A stretch of DNA of 64,000 bases from Rhodocyclaceae bacterium (GCA_018883385.1 VEQD01000001.1:26747-90746); one strand, 5' to 3'; positions 52,853 to 63,918 are shown, numbered from the stretch's first letter. Notes: generated by a model from the sequence alone, not told the origin. A program made the numbers and translations.

Positions 52853-53688
52853 CGTCTAAGCTGTTCAAGCAAAGCGTGATCCCGGGGTTTGGTGTCACCC
52901 TGGGTTTTACGCTGGCTTATCTGGGTCTGATCGTTCTGATTCCGCTGTCGGCGGTGGTGTGGAAAACAACGGATCTGACTTTGGCCCAGTTTTGGGCGAC
53001 GGTTACCGAGCCCCGTATCGTCGCCTCGTTGCGGTTGAGTTTTGCCGCATCTCTGATCGCAGCGGCCGTGAATGCATGCTTCGGTTTAATTCTGGCCTGG
53101 ATGCTGGTTCGATACCGATTCCCCGGCAAAAAGATCGTCGATACGCTCGTCGATTTACCTTTTGCGCTGCCGACGGCGGTTGCCGGTATTGCATTGACGG
53201 CGATCTACGCCAAGAACGGTTGGTTGGGTCAATATCTTGAACCCTTGGGGATCAAAGTGGCCTTCACGCCATTAGGCATCATGGTGGCGCTGATTTTCAT
53301 CGGCCTTCCTTTCGTTGTTCGCACCGTCCAACCCGTTCTTGAAGACCTGGACAAGGAAATCGAAGAGGCGGCGGCAAGTCTAGGCGCCAATCGAGCGCAA
53401 ACCGTGTTCAAAGTGGTGCTGCCCATTATTCTGCCAGCCTTACTGACCGGTTTCGCGCTGGCTTTTGCGCGTGCTGTTGGAGAATACGGATCGGTCATCT
53501 TCATTGCTGGTAACTTACCCATGGTGTCAGAGATTGCGCCACTGATGATCATTACCAAGCTCGAGCAGTATGACTACGCTGGCGCGACGGCCATTGCAGT
53601 GGTGATGTTGTTTTTCTCGTTCATTCTTCTTCTATTGGTGAATACGCTACAGGCATGGACGGCCAAACGCACCGGGAGGGATCTCTGA
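52849..53688 (+). CDS. cysT: Sulfate ABC transporter permease CysT/CysU
   Basis: [47 protein letters not shown]. Confidence 0.95.
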   Translation: MTSKLFKQSVIPGFGVTLGFTLAYLGLIVLIPLSAVVWKTTDLTLAQFWATVTEPRIVASLRLSFAASLIAAAVNACFGLILAWMLVRYRFPGKKIVDTLVDLPFALPTAVAGIALTAIYAKNGWLGQYLEPLGIKVAFTPLGIMVALIFIGLPFVVRTVQPVLEDLDKEIEEAAASLGANRAQTVFKVVLPIILPALLTGFALAFARAVGEYGSVIFIAGNLPMVSEIAPLMIITKLEQYDYAGATAIAVVMLFFSFILLLLVNTLQAWTAKRTGRDL

Positions 53689-54584
53689 TGGCGGGCGGTA
53701 TCTCTACAGCGATTGATGCCAAGTCGATTAAGTGCAACCAGAAGCTGATCGATGCAACGCAGGAGTCATCCTGGGTTCGCCGTCTGTTGATCGGAGTGGG
53801 TCTATGTTATTTCTTCCTTTTTTTGTTACTGCCATTGGGTGCTGTTTTTGTCGAAGCGCTGCGAAAAGGCTGGGATGCTTACCTGGCCGCGCTGGTTGAT
53901 CCCGATGCCTGGTCGGCGATCAAGCTAACGCTACTCATTGCGGTCGTGTCTGTGCCGATGAACTTGATCTTCGGTGTGGCGGCCGCGTGGGCAATCACCA
54001 AATTCCAGTTTCCCGGAAAGCGTTTTTTGATCACATTGATCGATTTGCCGTTTTCGGTATCGCCGGTAATTGCCGGTCTGATTTTCGTGCTCGTTTTTGG
54101 CGCTCAGGGCTGGTTTGGATCCTGGTTTATGGACAATGACATCAAGATCATTTTCGCCGTTCCCGGTATTCTGCTGGCCACCATTTTTGTGACCTTTCCC
54201 TTTGTCGCTCGCGAACTGATTCCACTTATGGAAGCGCAGGGCAAGGAAGAAGAAGAGGCGGCGATTGTCCTCGGTGCCCGAGGGTGGCAGGTCTTTCGCT
54301 ATGTCACGCTACCAAATATTTTGTGGGGGCTCATCTATGGCGTGGTGCTCTGTAACGCGCGCGCTATGGGGGAATTTGGCGCGGTATCGGTGGTATCAGG
54401 ACATATCCGCGGTGAAACGAATAGTATGCCGCTCCACGTTGAAATTCTCTATAACGAGTACAACTTTGCAGCCGCTTTTGCGGTGGCATCGCTCTTGGCG
54501 GTGCTTGCGCTGGTTACGCTACTGATTAAAACCTTTGTGGCATGGAAAGCCGCACGGATTCATGCTGAACTGAAGGAAGACTGA
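53688..54584 (+). CDS. cysW: Sulfate ABC transporter permease CysW
   Basis: [61 protein letters not shown]. Confidence 0.95.
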   Translation: MAGGISTAIDAKSIKCNQKLIDATQESSWVRRLLIGVGLCYFFLFLLLPLGAVFVEALRKGWDAYLAALVDPDAWSAIKLTLLIAVVSVPMNLIFGVAAAWAITKFQFPGKRFLITLIDLPFSVSPVIAGLIFVLVFGAQGWFGSWFMDNDIKIIFAVPGILLATIFVTFPFVARELIPLMEAQGKEEEEAAIVLGARGWQVFRYVTLPNILWGLIYGVVLCNARAMGEFGAVSVVSGHIRGETNSMPLHVEILYNEYNFAAAFAVASLLAVLALVTLLIKTFVAWKAARIHAELKED

Positions 54585-54586
54585 TT

Positions 54587-55672
54587 GTGAGTATCGAGGT
54601 CAAAAACATTAGTAAGAATTTCGGCGAATTCAAGGCGCTCAATGATGTCAGTCTTGAGTTTCCGACGGGAAAGCTGGTTGCACTTCTGGGTCCATCCGGC
54701 TGCGGTAAAACGACCTTGCTGCGGATCATTGCCGGGCTCGAGACTGCCGATTCGGGCCAGGTCATACTGGATGGTGTCGATGCTTCGGATAGCCATGTTC
54801 GTGAGCGCCAGGTCGGCTTTGTGTTTCAGCACTATGCGCTGTTCAAGCACATGACTGTTTTCGAGAACGTGGCCTTCGGACTTCGTGTCAAGCCCAGAAA
54901 AGAGCGGCCCACAGAGGCGCAGATCCGGGCGAAAGTACACGAATTGCTCGCGCTGGTGCAACTTGACTGGCTGGCAGATCGTTTTCCATCTCAACTCTCG
55001 GGGGGGCAACGCCAGCGGATTGCTCTGGCGCGTGCCTTGGCGGTGGAGCCTAAGGTATTGCTGCTCGACGAGCCGTTCGGTGCGCTCGATGCCAAAGTGC
55101 GCAAGGAACTCCGTCGCTGGTTACGCCGCTTGCATGACGAGATTCACGTGACCTCGATTTTTGTGACGCACGATCAGGAAGAGGCGTTGGAAGTGGCTGA
55201 TGAGGTCGTGCTCATGAATCAGGGGAGGGTCGAACAAGTCGGTACACCAGATCAAGTCTATGATCATCCAGCAACCCCATTCGTTTACAGCTTCCTGGGT
55301 TCGGTCAATCTATTCCATGGTCGTGTTGAGGGCGATGTGGTGCATGTCGGCCCCCACCAGTTAACCCATACCGGATCGACGGCGGATGATGGCTCCCAGG
55401 TGGTGGCTTTCGTTCGTCCGCACGAACTGACCATTTCAGCCGAGGCGGCATCGGGGGGGGTACGTGCCGAAATCGAACGCATTCTCTCGATTGGCGCCTT
55501 CTCGCGCGTCGAACTGATCGGTCTGGATGCAGAAGGACAGCGCACCGCCCATAACTACGAAGTAGAAATGATGCGCTCCGAGTTATTGTCGAAGCATGTG
55601 CGCCAGGGGCAGGAAGTGTATCTGGTTCCCAGAAATCTCCGCGTGTTCCAGGAACCCGATTTCTCGATATGA
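54587..55672 (+). CDS. cysA: Sulfate/thiosulfate ABC transporter ATP-binding protein
   Basis: [67 protein letters not shown]. Confidence 0.96.
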   Translation: MSIEVKNISKNFGEFKALNDVSLEFPTGKLVALLGPSGCGKTTLLRIIAGLETADSGQVILDGVDASDSHVRERQVGFVFQHYALFKHMTVFENVAFGLRVKPRKERPTEAQIRAKVHELLALVQLDWLADRFPSQLSGGQRQRIALARALAVEPKVLLLDEPFGALDAKVRKELRRWLRRLHDEIHVTSIFVTHDQEEALEVADEVVLMNQGRVEQVGTPDQVYDHPATPFVYSFLGSVNLFHGRVEGDVVHVGPHQLTHTGSTADDGSQVVAFVRPHELTISAEAASGGVRAEIERILSIGAFSRVELIGLDAEGQRTAHNYEVEMMRSELLSKHVRQGQEVYLVPRNLRVFQEPDFSI

Positions 55673-56595
55673 ACTTCCAGCAACTCCGTATCGTGCGTGA
55701 AACAGTGCGCCAGCATTTCAACTTGACGGAAGTTGCCGAAGCCTTGTTTACGTCTCAGCCAGGGGTCAGTAAACACATCAAGGATCTTGAGGACGAACTC
55801 GGCGTTGAAATTTTTAATCGCAAGGGCAAGCGACTGACGGGGTTAACCGAGCCGGGCAAGGAGTTGGTCGGCATCGTCGAGCGATTATTGCTGGATGCAC
55901 AGAATATCAAGCAGTTGGCCGATCAATTCACGCAGAGAGATGAGGGGCAGCTGGTGGTCGCGACAACCCATACCCAGGCGCGCTATGTCCTTCCTCAGGT
56001 CGTGAAGCAGTTTAAAGCGGTTTTTCCCAAGGTTCATCTGGTATTACATCAGAGTAGCCCGGAAGAGATCGTTTCCCTGTTACAGACTGGGCAAGCCGAT
56101 ATCGGCATTGCTACGGAAGCGCTGGCGGGTGCCGAACAGATTGCCACCTTCCCTTATTACCAATGGCATCATGCTGTGATCGTGCCAGAGACGCACCCGC
56201 TGGCGAATCAGAAAAACCTGACACTGGCACAGATTGCCGAATATCCGATCATTACTTATCACGAAGGCTTTACGGGTCGAAGCCAGATCGATAAAGCATT
56301 CTCTGATGCGGGTCTTACGACAGATATCATCATGTCGGCGCTGGATGCCGATGTGATCAAGGCGTACGTCGAGCTCGGACTGGGTGTCGGGATTGTGGCG
56401 TCTATGGCGTATTCCCATGCCAGAGATCAAGGGCTGACGCTACTCGATACCGAACAGTTATTCATGTGCAACACAACGTTTATTGGTGTTCGTCGTGGTC
56501 ATTACCTGCGAAATTTTGCCTACCACTTTATGGGGCTGTGTTCTGACGACCTTACAGAGTCAATCGTCAAACAGGGCACCTCAGGCATTGTCTAG
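55669..56595 (+). CDS. cysB: LysR-family sulfur regulator CysB-like
   Basis: [63 protein letters not shown]. Confidence 0.93.
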   Translation: MNFQQLRIVRETVRQHFNLTEVAEALFTSQPGVSKHIKDLEDELGVEIFNRKGKRLTGLTEPGKELVGIVERLLLDAQNIKQLADQFTQRDEGQLVVATTHTQARYVLPQVVKQFKAVFPKVHLVLHQSSPEEIVSLLQTGQADIGIATEALAGAEQIATFPYYQWHHAVIVPETHPLANQKNLTLAQIAEYPIITYHEGFTGRSQIDKAFSDAGLTTDIIMSALDADVIKAYVELGLGVGIVASMAYSHARDQGLTLLDTEQLFMCNTTFIGVRRGHYLRNFAYHFMGLCSDDLTESIVKQGTSGIV

Positions 56596-57504
56596 TCAGC
56601 CCCCAATAATTAATCCGACGGCTAGTAATATCCCGAACAGCAGGCAACTCAGGATCGTCATCGGGATCGCGAATTCAAGCGCTTGCCGGTTTACTGGGTT
56701 CAAATGCAGCCTAGCCAGTGCAAAGCTCGCGGGAATCGCGGCGACCAGTGCTAATCCCGACCAGACAGGTAATCCGTCTTGATCGATACCGATGGCCAGG
56801 AACGTGAACGAAATGCCATACAACAGCAGGCACCCCCACACCGTGATGCTCGGCGTCCAGCGTACGATCAGGGTATGTTTGCCAACAGCCGCATCGGCAG
56901 TTCGATCAGGCACCTGGTTCACAAATAATACGTTGGCGACCCATGGTGTATAAGCCAGCCCGGCATACATTGATGTCACGTTCAGTGAGCATGTTTGAAC
57001 ATAATCGCTACCAACGACAACTGCAAACCAGGCCAGTGCGATCGTAATTTCTCCCAAGCCGCGGCTTTGCAGCTTCAGGGGCGGGGCAGAGTAAGCCCAA
57101 CCGCAAAATAGCCCCATGAGTCCGATACCCAGTAACCATGGACCACTTTGCCAGATGAGCCAAACGCCGCCGACAATAACCAAGGCCAGCAGCAAATAGC
57201 CGTAATTGCGGGTACCCCGTTCTGTGAGCGTGCCATTCTGGATCAACCGGCTGCCACCCGTAAATGGGGCAATACGCTCCTCGTTGAGGGCGTCACAGCC
57301 GCTGCGGGCATCGTAGTAATCGTTGAGTACGTTAGCGCTGGCATGGGCAAGCAGAGCAAAGCCGAGCGTCACCAGGGCGAGTGGCCAAGAGCGGTATGTC
57401 TGGTCGTAGACGGCACACGCGGTGCCGATGAGTACACCTACCAACGTGACGGATAAAAAAGCGGGGCGCGTTGCGGCGATCCAGATGCCAAGGCCCGGGT
57501 TCAT
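56596..57504 (-). CDS. UbiA-family prenyltransferase, MenA-like
   Basis: NVLNDYYDARSGCDALNEERIAPFTGGSRLIQNGTL; multiple TM segments; PWVANVLFVNQVPDRTADAAVGKHTLIVR. Confidence 0.87.
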   Translation of the reverse strand: MNPGLGIWIAATRPAFLSVTLVGVLIGTACAVYDQTYRSWPLALVTLGFALLAHASANVLNDYYDARSGCDALNEERIAPFTGGSRLIQNGTLTERGTRNYGYLLLALVIVGGVWLIWQSGPWLLGIGLMGLFCGWAYSAPPLKLQSRGLGEITIALAWFAVVVGSDYVQTCSLNVTSMYAGLAYTPWVANVLFVNQVPDRTADAAVGKHTLIVRWTPSITVWGCLLLYGISFTFLAIGIDQDGLPVWSGLALVAAIPASFALARLHLNPVNRQALEFAIPMTILSCLLFGILLAVGLIIGG

Positions 57505-57520
57505 TGCAACGTCAATTGGC

Positions 57521-57874
57521 CTAGGGCCGTCTTGGTTCGGGAGCCCTGCCCGGTGTTGTCTTGTGGACAAATACCGCCCGTTGAACTTCCGTGACCCAGA
57601 CGATGCCATCACCCAAGTGACCCGTCTGCGCGATATCGGTAATGCAGGTCACAATTCGATCCGCAATGTCATCCGGACAAACAATTTCCAACCGTACTTT
57701 TTTGGTGAAATCGGTGAGCTCATCTTTGATTGAGGTGATGGCCCCGTGCCGCGAGGGGGCAGTGCAACCCTCCGCCTGACTGATCGTCATGCCGGGAAAC
57801 CCCTCGAGTGCCATGAGCGCATTGCGAATCTGTGGCAATTTGTTGGGGCGAATGATGGCTTTGATCTCTTTCAT
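57521..57874 (-). CDS. PII-like protein of the metal-efflux-associated type
   Basis: MKEIKAIIRPNKLPQIRNALMALEGFPGMTISQAEGCTAPSRHGAITSIKDELTDFTKKVRLEIVC; lacks the [10 protein letters not shown]-loop; directly downstream of RND pump. Confidence 0.87.
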   Translation of the reverse strand: MKEIKAIIRPNKLPQIRNALMALEGFPGMTISQAEGCTAPSRHGAITSIKDELTDFTKKVRLEIVCPDDIADRIVTCITDIAQTGHLGDGIVWVTEVQRAVFVHKTTPGRAPEPRRP

Positions 57875-57887
57875 GAGCAATGCAGTC

Positions 57888-60800
57888 TTAGGCTTCTACG
57901 GGCTTGTCTTCAAAGTAAGGATACAACACCGGTAGCACAAGCAGGGTGAGTGCTGTGGATGAGAGTAATCCAGAAATGACAACGACGGCAAGCGGTCGTG
58001 TAACTTCGGACCCGGGACCGGTCGAAAAGATCATGGGTACCAGCGCCAGGAGTGCAACACTGGCGGTCATCATGACGGGGCGGAATCGGTGTTCACATCC
58101 TTCAAAAACTGCATCCTGGGTAGACCATCCCTCATCTCTGAGCTGCCTGATGAATGAGACGAGTACGACACCATTCAGTACCGCGATCCCCCAGAGGTTG
58201 ATGAAGCCAACCGCGGCTGGAACCGAAAGGTACTCGCCCGAGACGAGTAACCCGAAGATGCCACCAATTGAAGCGAACGGCAGCACCAGGATAATCAGTG
58301 CCGCCATACGAAGTGAGTTGAATAGAATAAAGAGCAGAAAGAAAATAGCCGCGATGGTCAGCGGGACGATGATCATCAGGCGTGCCATGGCACGCTCCAT
58401 GTTTTCGAACTGGCCACCCCATTCCAGCGTATAACCCGGGGGAATGGTGACCTGTTGAGCAATGCGGCGCTGTGCCTCACTGACAAAGCCGCCCAGGTCA
58501 CGGCCTTGTACGTTGACCCCCACGACGAGCCGACGTTTTCCCGATTCACGGGAGATTTGCGCGGGGCCGTCGATCACTTCGACCTTGGCGATATCGTTCA
58601 GCGGAATCAGCGCGCCGCCGGGTCCTTTAAGAATGATGTTCTCAAAAGCCTCTGGATGGTCACGGTAAACCTTGGGGTAACGCAGCACGAGTGGAAAACG
58701 TCGCTCGCCATCGTAGACCTGCGTGGCTTCGCGGCCACCATTCGCGATTTCGATGACATTGTTCACATCCTCGACGTTCAGACCATATCGCGCAATAGCC
58801 TCGCGGTCGATATAGAAGGTGAGGTAGTTCTGACCGGTCACCTGTTCGATACGTAAATCCGTTGAACCTTCCACCCCGGACAGCACCCGCCCGATCTGGT
58901 TCCCCAATTTCCGCAGTTCCTGAATATCGTTACCAAAGATTTTGATAGCCACCTGGGATCGCACCCCGGAGACCATTTCATCCACGCGCGCCGCAATTGG
59001 CTGGGAGATGGCTGTCTCGACCCCCGGCAGAATCTTGAGCGCATCACGAACCTGATCCTCGATCTGTGACTGATCAAGATCACGCTGGTTGCTGGGCTTG
59101 AGCGACACAATCGGGTCAGACTCGTTGGGTTGCCCCGGATCGGCAGGAGACTCTCCGCGACCAAGGCGCGACACGGCGGACTTGACGCCCGGGATGGCGG
59201 CAATCCGTTTCATCGCCTCGAACTCCATCCGGATGGATTCGTCGAGCGAGATATTGGCTGCTCTCACAATCACTGGTGTAATGGCACCTTCTTTCATGAT
59301 GGGAATAAACGACTTTCCCAGGAACGGAAATGAGAGAAGGCTGAGCAACAGGGCAACCCCTGCATAGAAAAGCACCCGTTGCGGGTGTTTGACCGACCAG
59401 GCCAAGGCATTGAGGTACGGCGTCTTAATTTTTGCGACAAAGGGCGTGTCATGATCTGCACCCCCTTTGAGGATGTAGGAGCACAGCGCCGGTGATAAGG
59501 TAAAAGAAAGGATCAGCGAGAGCGTGAGCGCAATGGCAATCGTGATGGCCAGCGGGCCAAACATCTTGCCTTCCATCCCCTCCAGCGAGAGTAGCGGCAT
59601 GAACACCAAAATGATGATGCCTACGCCAAACAACACCGGTTTGCCGACTTCGGCCGTGGCATCGAGGATGATCCGGAATCGTGAGACCCCTTCGCTCAGA
59701 CGTTGCCCTAACCGGGCAAAGGTGTTTTCGACCACCACGACGGAGCCGTCAACCATAATGCCGATGGCAATCGCGAGGCCGCCCAGTGACATCAGGTTGG
59801 CAGAGAGCCCGTAATGGTTCATCACCATAAAGGTGAGTAGTGGTGTCAGCAGCAGCGTCCCCGCGACGATAATCGATGAACGAACGTCACCCAGATACAC
59901 ATAGAGCACGATGATGACGAGGAGGATGCCTTCCAGGAGTACTTTTGCGATATTGAAGAGTGCGGCGTCAACCAGGTCGGTGCGGTCATAAAACGGCACG
60001 ATTTGCAGACCTTCCGGTAGCAATCGACGCTTGTTGATGTCATCCACTTTTTGTTTGACAGCGCTGACCACGCGACGCGCGTTCTCGCCGCGCTGCATCT
60101 GTATGATGCCGGCGACCGACTCGGTCACACCATTCTTGATCACGGCACCCTGTCGTATCTCAGTGCCCATGCGCACAGAGGCGATGTTTTTAACAAAGAC
60201 CGGAGTGCCGCTCACTTCCTTGAGAACGATGTTGCCAATATCCTCCGTATCCCGAATCAGACCTACCCCCCGAATCAGGTAGCGCTCCTCATAGACCGGC
60301 ATCTGCCCGCCACCGGTGTTGGCATTGTTTCTGGCCAGGGCGTCATAAACATCCTGAACGCTCAGGTTGTAGTGATGCAGTCGTTCCGGATTGGCCAACA
60401 CCTGGTATTCGCGCGCATAGCCACCCATGGTGTTGATTTCAGCAACGCCCGGCACGCTGCGTAACATCGGCCGTACAATCCAGTCCTGAACAATGCGCCG
60501 TTCGGTCAACTCCTCAACCGTCAGTGCACGCTTGCCATCTGCCGGGTGCTCGATGGTGTACTGGTAGACCTCGCCAAGGCCGGTAGAAACCGGGCCAAGC
60601 ACCGGGGTGACGCCGGGGGGCATCCGCCCCATGACCTCAATCAGTCGCTCCAGGACCATCTGCCGGGCGAAGTAGATATCAGTTTTGTCGGTGAACACCA
60701 GTGTGATCACGGCAATGTTATTCCGGTTGAGCGAGCGCATCTCGGTCAGACCGGGCAGACCCGTCATGGCGATTTCAATGGGCACCGTGACAAAACGTTC

Positions 60801-60983
60801 GACTTCTTCAGGCGAGCGCCCGGGAACTTCGGCCGCAACCTGTACCTGAACATTGGTGACGTCTGGGAATGCATCAACCGAAAGTCGGTTGATCGCCAGG
60901 AGTCCGGCCATAAAAAGCGCGACCGCCAGCACGACAACGACGATGCGCTGGGCGAGTGCCGCACGAACAATCGGTTGAATCAT
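57888..60983 (-). CDS. Heavy-metal efflux RND transporter (CzcA/CusA family)
   Basis: VDAFPDVTNVQVQVAAEVPGRSPEEVERFVTVPIEIAMTGLPGLTEMRSLNRNNIAVITLVFTDKTDIYFARQMVLERL; AIGIMVDGSVVVVEN. Confidence 0.94.
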   Translation of the reverse strand: MIQPIVRAALAQRIVVVVLAVALFMAGLLAINRLSVDAFPDVTNVQVQVAAEVPGRSPEEVERFVTVPIEIAMTGLPGLTEMRSLNRNNIAVITLVFTDKTDIYFARQMVLERLIEVMGRMPPGVTPVLGPVSTGLGEVYQYTIEHPADGKRALTVEELTERRIVQDWIVRPMLRSVPGVAEINTMGGYAREYQVLANPERLHHYNLSVQDVYDALARNNANTGGGQMPVYEERYLIRGVGLIRDTEDIGNIVLKEVSGTPVFVKNIASVRMGTEIRQGAVIKNGVTESVAGIIQMQRGENARRVVSAVKQKVDDINKRRLLPEGLQIVPFYDRTDLVDAALFNIAKVLLEGILLVIIVLYVYLGDVRSSIIVAGTLLLTPLLTFMVMNHYGLSANLMSLGGLAIAIGIMVDGSVVVVENTFARLGQRLSEGVSRFRIILDATAEVGKPVLFGVGIIILVFMPLLSLEGMEGKMFGPLAITIAIALTLSLILSFTLSPALCSYILKGGADHDTPFVAKIKTPYLNALAWSVKHPQRVLFYAGVALLLSLLSFPFLGKSFIPIMKEGAITPVIVRAANISLDESIRMEFEAMKRIAAIPGVKSAVSRLGRGESPADPGQPNESDPIVSLKPSNQRDLDQSQIEDQVRDALKILPGVETAISQPIAARVDEMVSGVRSQVAIKIFGNDIQELRKLGNQIGRVLSGVEGSTDLRIEQVTGQNYLTFYIDREAIARYGLNVEDVNNVIEIANGGREATQVYDGERRFPLVLRYPKVYRDHPEAFENIILKGPGGALIPLNDIAKVEVIDGPAQISRESGKRRLVVGVNVQGRDLGGFVSEAQRRIAQQVTIPPGYTLEWGGQFENMERAMARLMIIVPLTIAAIFFLLFILFNSLRMAALIILVLPFASIGGIFGLLVSGEYLSVPAAVGFINLWGIAVLNGVVLVSFIRQLRDEGWSTQDAVFEGCEHRFRPVMMTASVALLALVPMIFSTGPGSEVTRPLAVVVISGLLSSTALTLLVLPVLYPYFEDKPVEA

Positions 60984-60986
60984 GCT

Positions 60987-62489
60987 TTAACCACCCGATA
61001 GCCGTTTTTTACGTTCGGTATTCAGGTGATAGGCCTGTTGGGTAACGATCAGTGTGCCCGGTTCCAGCCCAGAAAGCACCGGCCGGACGCCATTACTCTC
61101 AGGACCGAGTTTTACAACAGTCATTTTGTACTGGTTGTCTCCCAGCGCAATAAAGACATGGTCGTACCCGTCTTCACGAACAACCGCAGCGGCAGGGATC
61201 ACGGGGACCTCCACCGGCTTTCCGGAGATCAGCAGGGTAGCCAGCATCCCGGGTTTAATCATTCGGTCCTGATTGGTCAGGACAGTGCGCGCCGGGACAG
61301 TTCTAGTCTCGTTGCTCACCAGCTCACCCACATAGACCAATTGCCCTTCGAATTTCTGATGGGCCAGGGCAGGAATCTCGATCTGCATGGGTTGGCCAAC
61401 AGCAAGCAACGAGGCTTCCTGTTCAGGAACCTGAGCGGTGATCCAGACTTCAGACAGGTCGGCAACCGTAAAGAGTGCGTCTGAGGGTTGTACCACCTGG
61501 CCAAGAACGATCTTACGTTCGACCACTGTGCCAGAAACGCTGGAAGTCACGGCCGAGATCGAATTCACATTGCCGTTTTTGCCCAGCCCCTCAATCTGTT
61601 CGGGGAGCATGCCCAGCACACGCAATTGGTCCGCCATGGCACGGCGTTCGGCAGCGGTCGTCTCTGCCTCACTCTGTCGACGTTGTAGATCTGCCTTGGC
61701 GATCACGTCTTCCTTGTAAAGAATCTTGGCGCGATCAAAAGCGCGGGCGGCCAGTTCATTGGCGGCCCTGGCTTTTAGGTACGCCAGTTGTGCTTGTCCC
61801 AGTTCGGTCGAGTTAATGCGACCTAGTACCGTCCCCTGGTCAACCTCTTGACCGGGCATCGCCAGGATTTCGGTGACGCGTCCGGTGACGGTCGCACCGA
61901 TTCTGGCCACACGTTGTTCGTCAAAGCCCACTTTACCGCTCACGCGGAGCGTTTCAGAAAATGGCATGACCTCAATAGGGAGCACGTTGAGCGCCCAATG
62001 AGGGTTATCCAGATCGGTCGGGTCTATGATCAACTGAATAATATCCGGATCGTTAACAGCCTGGTCATCTAAGGACTTGTGGCTATCCGGAATGAGGATC
62101 ATGAGCAAGATTGCCGCAGCCACAGTCCAGCTGAGTATGCTGCGGCGTTTGCTCTCGGGCATGGCGCGCCATTGAGCCACCTGTGCCGGGGCGACGCGTT
62201 CAACCCCGGTCTTTAGTGGCTGCCAAATCCAGTCTCGGGTTCTGGTCCACAAAAACGTCGTTATGGGGATGACGATTGGGCGAAGGTTGTCCCAGAGTGG
62301 ATCGATCCACTTGGCACGTTGGGGTGCGAGGATCTGCGCAAGATGGATTTTTTCCTGACGATAAATCCGTTTGATTTGATCCAGAAGCGGCTTTGACGTT
62401 GCCAGCGCCAGCTGTACCAGATGATCAAGCTGGCGCGCCAGGTCCCTGAATTGGGCCGCGATTTTCTTTGGAGTTTCTGGAGGCGTCAT
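60987..62489 (-). CDS. RND efflux periplasmic adaptor (CzcB/CusB family) with long N-terminal extension
   Basis: VARIGATVTGRVTEILAMPGQEVDQGTVLGRINSTELGQAQLAYLKA; TM helix ILSWTVAAAILLMILI begins only near residue 118. Confidence 0.9.
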   Translation of the reverse strand: MTPPETPKKIAAQFRDLARQLDHLVQLALATSKPLLDQIKRIYRQEKIHLAQILAPQRAKWIDPLWDNLRPIVIPITTFLWTRTRDWIWQPLKTGVERVAPAQVAQWRAMPESKRRSILSWTVAAAILLMILIPDSHKSLDDQAVNDPDIIQLIIDPTDLDNPHWALNVLPIEVMPFSETLRVSGKVGFDEQRVARIGATVTGRVTEILAMPGQEVDQGTVLGRINSTELGQAQLAYLKARAANELAARAFDRAKILYKEDVIAKADLQRRQSEAETTAAERRAMADQLRVLGMLPEQIEGLGKNGNVNSISAVTSSVSGTVVERKIVLGQVVQPSDALFTVADLSEVWITAQVPEQEASLLAVGQPMQIEIPALAHQKFEGQLVYVGELVSNETRTVPARTVLTNQDRMIKPGMLATLLISGKPVEVPVIPAAAVVREDGYDHVFIALGDNQYKMTVVKLGPESNGVRPVLSGLEPGTLIVTQQAYHLNTERKKRLSGG

Positions 62490-62503
62490 GCGCGTAAGAT
62501 GAT

Positions 62504-63844
62504 TTAGAAATCGGGAAGTTGCGGATTCTGTCCGGTCGGCGTGACGGGTTGATTCTGCTGTGAAATAGAACGAAGCCGGTCAATCTCAACGGCCACGGTG
62601 GCGAGGTCAAAGCGCGCCGCAATCAGCTCATTACGTGCAGCACGATAGGTTCTCTGTGCGTCAAGCCACTCAAGAATGCCACGCTCACCATAGCGGTAGG
62701 CCGATTCTGCAATACGTTGGGCCGCGGCTGCCTGGGAAAGTAGTTCAGACTCCAGAACTCGAACCTGGTTGCTCGCGATCTGATAAAGCTGGTAGGTTGC
62801 TTCCAATGACTCGGAAAAGCTCAGGCGTTGCGCATTGAGCTGATGTCGCGCGCTGGTGGCTTCAGCTCTTGCCTTGGAAATCTGTCCACTGCGCAGATCC
62901 CAGATCGGGATGGTCATGACCAGACCGCCGCGCGCATATTGTTGTGTCGGGTCGACTTCGCGTTCGGCGATCAGCGAAATCTTGGGCAGCCGCATCGACT
63001 TTTCCATACTCAGGCGGTGTTCCGCGGCCCGTTGTTCGGCCTCGGTTTTCATCAGCACCGGATTTCGAGCCAACAGCTCCGCTTTGAGCTTATCCATGGG
63101 CGGCAGTTGAATCTTGTTGGGCAAACTACCCTGGACGCTCCAGCCTTCGGGCAGCGGGTGGCCGACGGCGAGTCTCAGGTTAGCCCGCGACTGTTCGACA
63201 CGCAGTTTGGCCGCGTCAAGATTTTTGCGCGCATTGAGCATTTCGGTATCGGCACGAATCAGATCAAAGCGGGGTGACTCGCCTACCCGGTGCCTTAGGG
63301 CAATGCGGTCACGAATCTGTAAGGTCAGCGTGTAGTCTTCTTGGGCGGCCGCTGCCTCGGCCTCCCGTCGCAATAACTCATAGTAGGCCAGTTTGATGCG
63401 TGCCACAGTATCGTCTTCAAAGCTCTGCCGGTTGGCATCGGTGGCCTTGACGATTTGATCGGCCGCATCGATTCGCGACGATCGCACCATCGGAATTTCG
63501 ATGGGTTGTGCCAGCGCGATGTTGTAAACCTGCCCAGAAACCGGCGTGAGCGTGTTGCGCTCCTTGCTTCGACCAAGTTGCCCGCCCACTTCGGGGTTGG
63601 GGTAGGCCCGGGCAGCGGTGGCATCGCCCTTGGCGGCGGTTACCTGTTCTCTCGAAGCCAGTACGTAGGAATTTTCGTTGAGACCGATATTGATCAGCTC
63701 ATCGAGATTCAGCGCGGGCCCAGCCTGAACCATCGATGACAGCCATAGCCCGGAGATCGCCACAAACGCGGCAGAAAACCGACGTTTTGCCGAATGACGG
63801 GCGATTAGGTGGTGCCCCGAGTGAATCAGGTCTTTGGTGAACAT
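62504..63844 (-). CDS. TolC-family outer-membrane efflux protein (CzcC-like)
   Basis: LNLDELINIGLNENSYVLASREQVTAAKGDATAARAYPNPEVGGQLG; AYRYGERGILEWLDAQRTYRAARNELIAARFD. Confidence 0.92.
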   Translation of the reverse strand: MFTKDLIHSGHHLIARHSAKRRFSAAFVAISGLWLSSMVQAGPALNLDELINIGLNENSYVLASREQVTAAKGDATAARAYPNPEVGGQLGRSKERNTLTPVSGQVYNIALAQPIEIPMVRSSRIDAADQIVKATDANRQSFEDDTVARIKLAYYELLRREAEAAAAQEDYTLTLQIRDRIALRHRVGESPRFDLIRADTEMLNARKNLDAAKLRVEQSRANLRLAVGHPLPEGWSVQGSLPNKIQLPPMDKLKAELLARNPVLMKTEAEQRAAEHRLSMEKSMRLPKISLIAEREVDPTQQYARGGLVMTIPIWDLRSGQISKARAEATSARHQLNAQRLSFSESLEATYQLYQIASNQVRVLESELLSQAAAAQRIAESAYRYGERGILEWLDAQRTYRAARNELIAARFDLATVAVEIDRLRSISQQNQPVTPTGQNPQLPDF

Positions 63845-63918
63845 GCCAATAGCTTAGAGCACAAGGCTTAAGTCCAAATTAATAAAAACGCAACGAATGG
63901 AGCAATAACTGTGCCCGA

